From the NCBI GenBank assembly GCA_964496595.1, contig CAZCAI010000201.1:1-7284 (forward strand): a stretch of DNA of 7,284 nt, read 5' to 3'. Under the pieces are notes generated by a model. The model had not been told where the DNA came from and did not search any database. It saw only the letters and a program-made list of their open reading frames with translations. This DNA comes from JAAAOZ01 sp964496595 (GTDB lineage Bacteria > Chloroflexota > Anaerolineae > B4-G1 > SLSP01). Shown here piece after piece: positions 1 to 5,809 of this stretch (its first letter is position 1; each line of letters starts with the position of its first letter). The position numbers and the translations under genes are program-made.

Positions 1-914
1 AGCCAGACCCAGCCTCGTACTTCCCAAGCTTCGTCAGCGGGGTAGGCCCAACTGATGACAAGCTTGCTACGGACAGGATCATAGCGGCCAAAGGCGGTGC
101 CGAACAGTTCGGGTTCCACGTGTTTAATATCACGCGAGCCTTGCCAGCGCTGAAAGCGCCACACGTTCTTGAGCGCGGGAGGAACGGGGATCATCCTCCG
201 ATCAACGGCCTGCCGTAGAGCGTGAGCCGCGTCCCCGCTGCCCAGCGCCCGTTCGATGCCGGGCACGCGCGTCCACCAGCCCTTTGTCGAGGGCGAAAAG
301 CGGAAGCGGAAGAAGCCGAAGTGGCGTAGGTCGGGGCGGGTAGGGGCCGGCCCAGCGCCGTCCACTGATCCCCATCCTTTACTCCGTGCCCGCGCTGCAA
401 GCTCCTCTCGATTCTGGAGACGAAACACTCCATAACCCAGTTGAGGCTTGGCTCCTATCGCGCCCCATCGTTCCAAAAAGAGGAAGAGAGAAGCCAGCAA
501 GTTGCAGGTCGCTTGATCGCCTTGGATATGGATCGTGAACTCCCCAACGTGCCCCGGCGGCAGGTACCAGCCTCGGCGGCGCCCCGGGGGGCGCACGTTG
601 AGGGCGTTAGGCGGTGGTGACCAGAGGCGTTCGGTGTGATCCTCGATGGTCAGCCGAAATCGTCGCCGCCAGCCCGTTGCTCCAAACACCTGGCAGGCGT
701 CACACAGGCCATCGTCTGGTTTAGTTGGATCATACTCGCAGGTTGTGTTCGTCGGGTCGCACGCCCAACCGCCCAGGCCGCGCACAAGCGCCTCGTACCA
801 CCAACGCAAGCTGCCGATGATGCCCGTCTCATGGACGCGATCCATCTCCCCATCGACGCCACCGGTCCACAGCGGCGTCAGGGTCTTGAGCGTAATTTTC
901 ATCGTGTTAGTCAT
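1..914 (-). CDS. cmr1: Cmr1-like RAMP (Cas7 superfamily) protein, 3' end cut by window edge
   Basis: An open frame of 304 codons runs from ATG at 914 to the window edge with no stop, so the C-terminus is missing. Near the N-terminus are TPLWTGG (residues 13-19) and GSLRWWYEAL (34-43), the paired hallmarks of Cmr1: the first RAMP strand and the 'G-x-LRWW' helix. Next come C52, C59, C71 and C74 in a CDACQVFG context, possibly a metal site, then GAIGAKPQLGYG (151-162), the glycine-rich motif seen in Cmr1 as GARxxxGFG. Known for the family: Cmr1 is the RAMP subunit at the far end of the type III-B RNA-targeting complex. Here it lies 47 bp after csc1 on the same strand, so co-transcription is likely. 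That slot usually holds cas6 in I-D loci, but I see no Cas6-like C-terminal glycine-rich loop. GAGGTGG precedes the ATG at only 2-4 nt; a second in-frame ATG at codon 5 (position 902) is an alternative start. Sure of the RAMP/Cmr1 class, unsure of its partner complex. Confidence 0.85.
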   Translation of the reverse strand, partial: MTNTMKITLKTLTPLWTGGVDGEMDRVHETGIIGSLRWWYEALVRGLGGWACDPTNTTCEYDPTKPDDGLCDACQVFGATGWRRRFRLTIEDHTERLWSPPPNALNVRPPGRRRGWYLPPGHVGEFTIHIQGDQATCNLLASLFLFLERWGAIGAKPQLGYGVFRLQNREELAARARSKGWGSVDGAGPAPTRPDLRHFGFFRFRFSPSTKGWWTRVPGIERALGSGDAAHALRQAVDRRMIPVPPALKNVWRFQRWQGSRDIKHVEPELFGTAFGRYDPVRSKLVISWAYPADEAWEVRGWVW

Positions 915-919
915 ATCCA

Positions 920-942
920 CCTCTTAGTTTTCCAAATAGAGG
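920..942 (-). promoter_or_regulatory. Possible hairpin over the ribosome binding site of the cmr1-like gene
   Basis: In the 47-nt spacer after csc1, CCTCT (938-942 on the minus strand) can pair with AGAGG (920-924), and the latter is part of the Shine-Dalgarno sequence of the downstream gene. The stem is only 5 bp with a 13-nt loop, so it is a weak candidate for lowering translation of the Cmr1-like protein relative to csc1. Confidence 0.25.
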
Positions 943-961
943 ATTTGAATAGTTCATTGTA

Positions 962-1720
962 TCACGCCGCCTCTTCCACGCCAAAGCGCATACCCTGTGG
1001 CAGAAGCGTGTCATCCGATAATCGATAGAACGCCCCGCTGACCAGGGCGTTTCTGACCAGCGGCGTTGGCGGCACGTTGACGAGATCATAGAGATGAAGC
1101 GCGGTCGCTTCGCCCAGATCCGCCGGGTTGAGCAGATAAGGGAGCGTGACATCGTCATCTTCTATAGCCTGGTGGGAAAGTTGCTGGACGGTCATCTTGG
1201 CCTTGCTCATAAATTTGCCCAAGCGGATGTAGCTCGGCAGCGTGAGTGCCGTTTGGCTCAGAACGTAGAAAACGGCTTCATTGCCGACGGAGAGATAGCG
1301 AATTCGCCCATATTGCGGGCGGTTGGTCGCGCTGACTTTCTTGGGGCGCTTGCCGGGGCGATGGATGTACCATCCCTTGCCGGAAGCCTTCATCTGGGCG
1401 CCATCGGGCCGGGTGACCAGCACGCCGGCGCCCATCGCCGACCAGTAGGTCTCCGGCTGGGCGTTGAATTGCCCCACGGTGAAGCGCGGTTGCCCCTGGA
1501 TCGTGGCCGGCGTCACATAGATCCCCTGCTCATTGAGCGCGCCCAGGTGCGGACGATAGTAGATGGTTCCATCGTTGAAGTAGGGGCTGTTACACAATCC
1601 CAGCGCGTAGGCCAGTGCGTAGTTTCCGATCAGCGGCTCCGTGTAGTAGAAGTTGCTGATCTCGCGGCTGCTGAAGAACGTCTTTTCCATTAACGTCAGG
1701 TGACAGCGATAGATGTGCAT
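962..1720 (-). CDS. csc1: Csc1 (Cas5d), type I-D Cascade subunit
   Basis: A 252-residue protein. The N-terminus MHIYRCHLTL is followed by FFSSREISNFYYTEPLIGNYALAYALG, the typical Csc1 start with its conserved RE-I-x-x-YYTE and IGNYALAYA blocks; the length is normal for the family. Csc1 is the Cas5-type RAMP of subtype I-D. It binds the 5' handle of the crRNA and, with Cas10d, forms the end of the complex that recognises the PAM. I chose ATG at 1720 because GAGGAGGT (1725-1732) sits 4 nt upstream. A longer frame starting GTG at 1726 would put its start codon inside this Shine-Dalgarno, so it is unlikely. The gene follows csc2 after a 97-bp spacer filled by a large hairpin and ends 47 bp before the cmr1-like gene, all on one strand. 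The chain has no long insertions or breaks. Confidence 0.92.
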   Translation of the reverse strand: MHIYRCHLTLMEKTFFSSREISNFYYTEPLIGNYALAYALGLCNSPYFNDGTIYYRPHLGALNEQGIYVTPATIQGQPRFTVGQFNAQPETYWSAMGAGVLVTRPDGAQMKASGKGWYIHRPGKRPKKVSATNRPQYGRIRYLSVGNEAVFYVLSQTALTLPSYIRLGKFMSKAKMTVQQLSHQAIEDDDVTLPYLLNPADLGEATALHLYDLVNVPPTPLVRNALVSGAFYRLSDDTLLPQGMRFGVEEAA

Positions 1721-1724
1721 AGGC

Positions 1725-1732
1725 ACCTCCTC
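1725..1732 (-). promoter_or_regulatory. Ribosome binding site that fixes the csc1 start
   Basis: GAGGAGGT on the minus strand lies 4 nt before ATG 1720 and contains the alternative GTG at 1726. It therefore favours the ATG start. It begins only 2 nt after the base of the 78-nt hairpin, so folding upstream could affect ribosome access. Confidence 0.75.
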
Positions 1733-1734
1733 GA

Positions 1735-1812
1735 TAGTCAGATGGTCTAATAGTCAGGTAGTCTGTTAGTCAATGGGACTAAGGACTACCCGACTACATG
1801 ACCCATCGACTA
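1735..1812. repeat. 78-nt long imperfect inverted repeat (RNA hairpin) filling the csc2-csc1 spacer
   Basis: The left arm consists of blocks TAGTC (1735-1739), GATGGTC (1741-1747), TAGTC (1751-1755), GGTAGTC (1757-1763) and TTAGTC (1766-1771). The right arm holds matching blocks GACTAA (1777-1782), GACTACC (1784-1790), GACTA (1792-1796), GACC+CATC (1800-1807, one bulged C) and GACTA (1808-1812), around the loop AATGG (1772-1776). I count 30 paired positions interrupted by small bulges and one 3x3 internal loop. In the minus-strand mRNA it begins 5 nt after the csc2 stop and ends just before the csc1 Shine-Dalgarno. No T-tract follows, so it does not look like an intrinsic terminator. It may stabilise the upstream cas10d-csc2 message or set the Csc2:Csc1 ratio; that role is inference. 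The blocks are themselves short degenerate direct repeats of a TAGTC/GACTA theme. Confidence 0.85.
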
Positions 1813-1817
1813 CGTGT

Positions 1818-2774
1818 CTAGTATTCAAGCGCTTGCAGCCGCTCGGCGAATGCGGCTTCATCGCCGTACAATTCGCCCAACTCGTCGATCAGGGCGGCAA
1901 CCTCATCTGAGGTCATCCAGGCGACTTGTCCAACGACGTTGCCGCTGAGCGTCTGGGCGCTCTCTTGGACGGCGGCGAGAACGACATCGTTTTCCAGCGG
2001 GAAGGACAGCTCGGCCGCTTCGCCCTTGAGCCGATCATAGACCGCCTGGGTCAACTCCAAATTGCTGAAAAGCTCGCAATTGCTGAAGGCTACGCCGGCT
2101 AAGATGTTCTTTACCTTGCCGACGCGACTGGAGATAGCGCCGTAGCGGGTGGTGCGCAGGATGTTGCCCAACACGTACAGAAGTTCAGCGGGGGTCACAT
2201 CTTTGAGCGTCTCCATCTCGACGAAGACGGCCTCTGGCTTGACGTACTCGTCGCTACCCAGGCCCGTCATGCGCGTCCCTTCTTCGCGATTCCAGGGCGT
2301 GCCGTCCTCAAAGGGCGCGTTGAAGGTGCGGACGTCCGTCACCATAGCGGCGGGATGCAGGCTGAAGGCGTCGTCGGTGATGACGCGGGATTTCTGCGCC
2401 CCACCTCCGCCGGCCGCATACCCGTAGACCATACAATCGACGCACTTCCCGCAGGGATTGTTGGTGTTAAGCGCGCAGAGCGCTTCGCTGCTCTCGCCCG
2501 GGTAGAGCAACTCGTGGCGTCGCAGTAACTCCCGGCCGGTGCGGCGCTCCGGGGCCGTCTGCTTCCGCTTGCTGATCACCACACGGCGGATGAGTTGGTC
2601 ATCGGCCAGGCCAGCATGGACAAACTCCTTGTTCAGCGCCTCCCCACTGCCCTCCGTGCGGAAGATAGCTTCCGACTCGATGCGGCGCACCAACAGCAAG
2701 CTCACATAGCGCCCTTGTGGATCGTTGGTGTACTTTTCCAATAGCTTCTCGCTGTACTTATCCAAAACAGACAT
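1818..2774 (-). CDS. csc2: Csc2 (Cas7d), type I-D Cascade backbone
   Basis: A 318-residue Cas7-family RAMP, full length for Csc2. Family-typical features are RRIESEAIFRTEGSGEALNK early (30-49), a cysteine cluster C100...C108-GK-C111-VD-C114 in a loop that binds zinc in known Csc2 structures, the glycine stretch AGGGGAQKSRVITDDAFSL (121-139), and TTRYGAISSRVGKVKN (208-223). Csc2 oligomerises along the crRNA and forms the filament of the I-D effector. ATG at 2774 is supported by GGAGGT (2780-2785) 5 nt upstream. The gene follows cas10d by 62 bp and precedes csc1 by 97 bp. The acidic C-terminal tail (EVAALIDELGELYGDEAAF) is unremarkable. Csc2 is needed in several copies per complex while Csc1 is needed once, which makes the structured spacer after this gene of interest. 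Confidence 0.95.
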   Translation of the reverse strand: MSVLDKYSEKLLEKYTNDPQGRYVSLLLVRRIESEAIFRTEGSGEALNKEFVHAGLADDQLIRRVVISKRKQTAPERRTGRELLRRHELLYPGESSEALCALNTNNPCGKCVDCMVYGYAAGGGGAQKSRVITDDAFSLHPAAMVTDVRTFNAPFEDGTPWNREEGTRMTGLGSDEYVKPEAVFVEMETLKDVTPAELLYVLGNILRTTRYGAISSRVGKVKNILAGVAFSNCELFSNLELTQAVYDRLKGEAAELSFPLENDVVLAAVQESAQTLSGNVVGQVAWMTSDEVAALIDELGELYGDEAAFAERLQALEY

Positions 2775-2836
2775 TTCTTACCTCCGATTGTTTGATGGTT
2801 TTTGATTTGATTGACTGATTTTGCTGGTCAACAGAC
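2775..2836. repeat. Low-complexity spacer with ATCA/TTGAT repeats between cas10d and csc2
   Basis: Read on the minus strand, the spacer is built from repeated AATCA/CATCA/CAATC units (about 2778-2820). Just after the cas10d stop, GGTC-TGTT-GACC (2826-2837) could form a 4-bp hairpin. The end near csc2 holds its ribosome binding site. The repeat theme differs from the TAGTC/GACTA theme of the neighbouring spacers. No promoter or terminator is convincing here, so csc2 is probably read from the cas10d transcript. Confidence 0.5.
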
Positions 2837-3244
2837 CTACTCTTGCTCATCCTCTTTGGATTTGCGCGGAATCTCCTCGCGAATGTAGAACATATAAGCC
2901 GAGCGGATGAGCTTTTCATCGGCCAGCAGCTTTTGCAGCTTGCCGCCGTACACGCCTTCATAAACGTCATCGAAGAATCCGTTGACGAACTCCTGAGCGG
3001 CAGCCCACTTTTTCTTCCCTGGCTTGTACTTTGCATCGGCAATGCGCTCCAGATGCTCGAAGATGTCCTCGGTGGCGGCTGCGCGCAGTAATTCGATATC
3101 TGCCGCGTCGCTCTGCAACGCCAGCTTCTTGAAGATCTCGTCGAGTGGGGCCATCAAGGAGTTTTTCTTCAGCGAGCGGCCACGCAGGCCATTTTCCCAG
3201 GCGATATTCGCCAGATGCTTCAAGGCTTGACTTAATTGGGTCAT
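2837..3244 (-). CDS. cas11d: Cas11d small subunit from an internal start within cas10d
   Basis: Within the cas10d frame, ATG at 3244 (codon 811, context SIGGKI-MTQLSQALKHL) is preceded by AGGAGG (3252-3257) at 7-nt spacing, an excellent bacterial initiation site. Translation from it would give a 135-residue, mostly helical, lysine-rich protein sharing the C-terminus of Cas10d. Published work on type I-D (McBride and colleagues, 2020) showed that the small subunit Cas11d is made by independent internal translation of cas10d. Position and size here fit that model. Cas11 subunits line the belly of the Cascade and contact target and non-target strands. The protein-level assignment is inference; the start signal is seen directly. 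The ordinary alternative, that AGGAGG merely reflects the Ile-Gly-Gly codons ATA GGA GGC, cannot be excluded without conservation data. Confidence 0.75.
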   Translation of the reverse strand: MTQLSQALKHLANIAWENGLRGRSLKKNSLMAPLDEIFKKLALQSDAADIELLRAAATEDIFEHLERIADAKYKPGKKKWAAAQEFVNGFFDDVYEGVYGGKLQKLLADEKLIRSAYMFYIREEIPRKSKEDEQE

Positions 3245-5674
3245 GATTTTGCCTCCTATGCTGTGAACTAACGTGTCGATATGCTGGTACGCTTGTTGCG
3301 AAAGCCGGATTAGGCGCCACTCGCGATCGCTGGCGCGGTTCTCCAGTAACTTCTCTGCTGTGTAAAAGACGTGCAGCGGCGATTCGCCCAGGCTCCGTAC
3401 CATAGAGACCAGTTCGTTGCGTCGGGTGTCCGTCGAGCGGACCAACCGATAGAACGCGAAGAGCGCTTGCACCTGCTCCCACAACGCGACTAACGTCCCC
3501 GGCGCTTCCGAGCCATCCTTGTACGCTGCGTAATCGTTATCGCGGAGCAAACCGCGCGCATTGAGCGGTACATCGGAGACATAGAGATCGTGGAAATTCT
3601 CCTTGCCCAGCGGGGCAACCGGCGAAGCGCTCAGCAGCACCTTGACGCCGAAGTATTTCTGCAGAAGCAGCGCATACCACAGCGCGAAGAGAAAGCGCTC
3701 CGTGTCATTGCCTCCCGCCGGATTGAGCGGAAAGATGATGCGATTACCGACGGTCCGCGAGTAACGTGGCAGGTAGAGGCCATAAGAATGCGATTTACCG
3801 CTGCGGGTCACGGCGGTGAAGTCCAGGTTGAGGGGGCGATCCTCGGTCATCGAGGCGATGGCCTGCTCCTGGCGCAGGAAGAGCGCGCGCTCCACGACGT
3901 TCTCGCGGGTCAAGCGCTGGATGCCCACGCGCAGTCCTTGAATATAGGGCGCGGTCAGAAAAGCGTAGGGGAAGAGGTGCAGGTAGATGATGTTTTCGTT
4001 GCGCACCTCTGGATAATTGAGCTTCTCCACGAGGAACTGAATTCGACAGAGGGCGCAAATCTGCTTCTTGGGATCGCCCGGCCCGCCGCGCAGCCGATTG
4101 GAGAAGGCCTGCACGGTGATGTCGTCTCGCACATCGCCGGACATCCAATCCTGCGTGGGTAGTGTGGAGCTGCACATCACACATTGGCGGTGTTGATTTT
4201 CCTCGTAGTGCTGCAAATACGCGCCAAAATCCCTGCCGCCCGCGCCTCCAAAGCTAAAGTTCACGTGATGCTCCACATACTCAGTGAACAATTCGATCTT
4301 GGGGTCCTTTATGCCGGCCTCATTCAACAGCGTGCTGCCGTCCTCCACAAAGCGGCGGTTGACGGCCTCTTCCGAAAGCGCGATGTCTCTGGCAATGACG
4401 TAGGGGCGGTCCCATCGAGCGTCGAAGTACTCGTAGATCGGCCATCTCTCCTCCGGCAAATCGAGCACGCGATAGACATAGTGCCAGGGATCATCAGCCT
4501 GCTTGGGGAAATGCGCTTTGATGAAGATATAATAGGCGCGGGCCAACTCCGCCTTGGTCAACCCTACTTTGTCCATCGCCACAACCGGCACATCTGCCTC
4601 TAACAGCGCTTTCACCTGCTCTGCCACATCGGGCTGGGCCTCGGCATTGTCCTCAAAGTACCGCTCGGCTCGATTCCGGGCTTTCTCATCGATGGACTCG
4701 GCTTTCGCCACCAAACGTTCGGCGCGGATCACCGCCTTGCCATGCGCGACCTTCCAGATCCGGTGAAAAGGGATGCCCAATTGCAAGCACTTGCGCGTGA
4801 TCTTGATGCCGCCAGGCTTCGATTCCACAAAATCCACCAACTGTTCACTCGTCATCTCGGAAATCGCGTCGGCGATGCCGCTGCCAATGGTGTGCAGATT
4901 TTGTTCATTCAAGGTGGGAGATTGCCCGCGAGGCACAAGATAAGCCACGCCGTCGGGGTAGAAGAGCAGCGGGATCAGGCCAAGGTCATCTCTTAGATGC
5001 GAAACGACGCTCTCGTGCACAACGTTGGAGAGCAATCCGCGATCCTCCGTCAGTTGATGCGTGGCGAACTCATACTGGACATCGCTGAAGGTGTTGAGAT
5101 GGAAGAGAAAATTCTGCTTGTGAGATCGTTCTTCTAATGTGTGGGAGAGATCGACAGCGTCAGCGGCGCGCATCAGATGCTTCAGTTGTTCAACGCGCTC
5201 CCGTCCCAATCCATACGGGTCGTGGGAGCGAACTAAGCCCGCCCCATCGTGGTGGTAATGAGCCGAATGTGCCAGCGCCAGCGCCATCACGTCCTCAAGA
5301 TAATCCTCATAGCCGGGGAAGAAGCGATCTAAGTGGAGTGCTTCGATCTCCGGCACGATGTTATCCGGCGTGATTAATTCTCCATAGCGCTGCTGTCCCT
5401 CGCGTACCTTATTCAAATCGTGGAGCGTGAAGGCCGTGTACAGCACTCGGGCATCGACATCGCTCAGGCCTAGCGCAGGGCGCATCTGTTCCAGCACAAA
5501 AATGCCGTCCAGAACGTGGGTATAGAGACTCTCTCCCGCCTTTTTGCCATACTGCACCACGTTTTTGTAGCGCAGCAAACCCTCGTTAGCGACAAAATCA
5601 ACGTAATCTTTGAAAACCGATGGCTCTCGTTTACCGATTAGCAATTCAATGTGTTCAAGATCTATCGAATTCAC
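2837..5674 (-). CDS. cas10d: Cas10d (Csc3), HD-nuclease large subunit of type I-D effector
   Basis: A 945-residue protein. The N-terminal HD domain shows, in order, YTHVLDG (H53), LHDLNK (H85-D86, K89), AHSAHYHHD (H136, H139) and a possible closing Asp at D172 in RAADAVDLS. In subtype I-D the HD nuclease sits on Cas10d rather than on Cas3, which this matches. A second cysteine-pair motif, C498-VM-C501 and C540-AL-C543, is the zinc-ribbon region of Cas10-like palms. I find no GGDD, so cyclic oligoadenylate synthesis is not expected, as is usual for Cas10d. The C-terminal ~135 residues are helical and correspond to Cas11d. The start is GTG at 5674, because AAGGAGGT (5680-5687) lies 5 nt upstream; the overlapping out-of-frame ATG at 5676 reads straight into TGA. 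Csc2 follows after 62 bp and the WYL regulator ends 135 bp upstream. Cas10d serves as large subunit for PAM recognition and cuts DNA with its HD site. Confidence 0.95.
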   Translation of the reverse strand: MNSIDLEHIELLIGKREPSVFKDYVDFVANEGLLRYKNVVQYGKKAGESLYTHVLDGIFVLEQMRPALGLSDVDARVLYTAFTLHDLNKVREGQQRYGELITPDNIVPEIEALHLDRFFPGYEDYLEDVMALALAHSAHYHHDGAGLVRSHDPYGLGRERVEQLKHLMRAADAVDLSHTLEERSHKQNFLFHLNTFSDVQYEFATHQLTEDRGLLSNVVHESVVSHLRDDLGLIPLLFYPDGVAYLVPRGQSPTLNEQNLHTIGSGIADAISEMTSEQLVDFVESKPGGIKITRKCLQLGIPFHRIWKVAHGKAVIRAERLVAKAESIDEKARNRAERYFEDNAEAQPDVAEQVKALLEADVPVVAMDKVGLTKAELARAYYIFIKAHFPKQADDPWHYVYRVLDLPEERWPIYEYFDARWDRPYVIARDIALSEEAVNRRFVEDGSTLLNEAGIKDPKIELFTEYVEHHVNFSFGGAGGRDFGAYLQHYEENQHRQCVMCSSTLPTQDWMSGDVRDDITVQAFSNRLRGGPGDPKKQICALCRIQFLVEKLNYPEVRNENIIYLHLFPYAFLTAPYIQGLRVGIQRLTRENVVERALFLRQEQAIASMTEDRPLNLDFTAVTRSGKSHSYGLYLPRYSRTVGNRIIFPLNPAGGNDTERFLFALWYALLLQKYFGVKVLLSASPVAPLGKENFHDLYVSDVPLNARGLLRDNDYAAYKDGSEAPGTLVALWEQVQALFAFYRLVRSTDTRRNELVSMVRSLGESPLHVFYTAEKLLENRASDREWRLIRLSQQAYQHIDTLVHSIGGKIMTQLSQALKHLANIAWENGLRGRSLKKNSLMAPLDEIFKKLALQSDAADIELLRAAATEDIFEHLERIADAKYKPGKKKWAAAQEFVNGFFDDVYEGVYGGKLQKLLADEKLIRSAYMFYIREEIPRKSKEDEQE
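3252..3257 (-). promoter_or_regulatory. Internal ribosome binding site for Cas11d
   Basis: AGGAGG inside cas10d, 7 nt before the in-frame ATG at 3244. It is encoded by the codons of Ile-Gly-Gly. Match to the anti-Shine-Dalgarno and spacing are as good as those of the operon's true gene starts (csc2, csc1, cas10d), which is the main reason to take the internal start seriously. Confidence 0.75.
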
Positions 5675-5679
5675 ATGCG

Positions 5680-5687
5680 ACCTCCTT
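5680..5687 (-). promoter_or_regulatory. Strong ribosome binding site for the GTG start of cas10d
   Basis: AAGGAGGT, a near-perfect anti-16S match, is followed by CGCAT and then GTG 5674. An ATG overlaps out of frame by two bases (5676) and forms ATG-TGA, a minimal start-stop that could compete with or re-feed initiation at the GTG. Confidence 0.7.
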
Positions 5688-5700
5688 CTCTAACTGATCA

Positions 5701-5725
5701 CCTGACGACTCGACCATCTGACTAT
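5701..5725. repeat. Dispersed copy of one arm of the csc2-csc1 hairpin in the cas10d leader
   Basis: Plus-strand 5701-5725 matches the reverse complement of 1734-1758 at 22 of 25 positions, including an exact 14-nt block GACCATCTGACTAT (5712-5725 against 1734-1747). It belongs to the same TAGTC/GACTA repeat theme but is a single arm and cannot fold on itself in the same way. Because the two copies are in opposite orientation, the cas10d leader RNA is complementary to the csc1-proximal arm of the hairpin on the same transcript. Confidence 0.7.
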
Positions 5726-5736
5726 ATGTTACTACA

Positions 5737-5766
5737 CTTATACCCCAGCAAACACGGGGTTTTACT
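5737..5766 (-). promoter_or_regulatory. Candidate cas10d promoter with an operator-like dyad in the -35/-10 gap
   Basis: On the minus strand TATAAG (5737-5742) is a good -10 (5 of 6). Upstream, ACCCC...GGGGT (5742-5760, 9-nt centre) forms a dyad, and its CCCC-to-GGGG core is exactly the 17-nt optimal spacer. The -35 would then be GTAAAA (5760-5765), a poor match, as expected for a promoter that is activated or tightly controlled. A start near 5730 would give a leader of about 55 nt. The WYL protein next door is the obvious candidate to bind, but that is inference. Confidence 0.35.
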
Positions 5767-5809
5767 CGTCATTCAAGACCAATTTTCAAAACCCATCTAC
5801 CTCCTTGCC

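Noticed and set aside
191..433. 80-codon minus-strand frame within the first kilobase
   Set aside because: Out of frame with the Cmr1-like gene, which has clear motifs and reads through the whole stretch.
1..914. Reading the edge gene as cas6
   Set aside because: Gene order would suggest it, but the N-terminal TPLWTGG and LRWWYEAL motifs are Cmr1-like, and no Cas6 glycine-rich loop is seen in the visible 304 residues.
1094..1693. 199-codon plus-strand open frame
   Set aside because: Lies wholly antisense to csc1, whose protein is clearly recognisable; no ribosome binding site or family resemblance.
1721..1726. GTG start for csc1, two codons upstream
   Set aside because: The GTG lies inside the Shine-Dalgarno sequence; ATG 1720 has correct spacing and gives the usual Csc1 N-terminus.
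1735..1812. Reading the long hairpin as a transcription terminator
   Set aside because: No T-tract follows on either strand, and csc1 begins directly after it with a strong ribosome binding site.
1826..1835. CAAGCGCTTG palindrome
   Set aside because: Lies in the csc2 coding end (LQALEY) and is short enough to be chance.
3590..4162. 190-codon plus-strand open frame
   Set aside because: Antisense to the middle of cas10d; a shadow of its codon use.
2837..5674. Cyclic oligoadenylate synthesis by the Cas10-like palm
   Set aside because: No GGDD motif; the only GG-rich stretch (GGAGGRDFG, residues 476-484) does not match.
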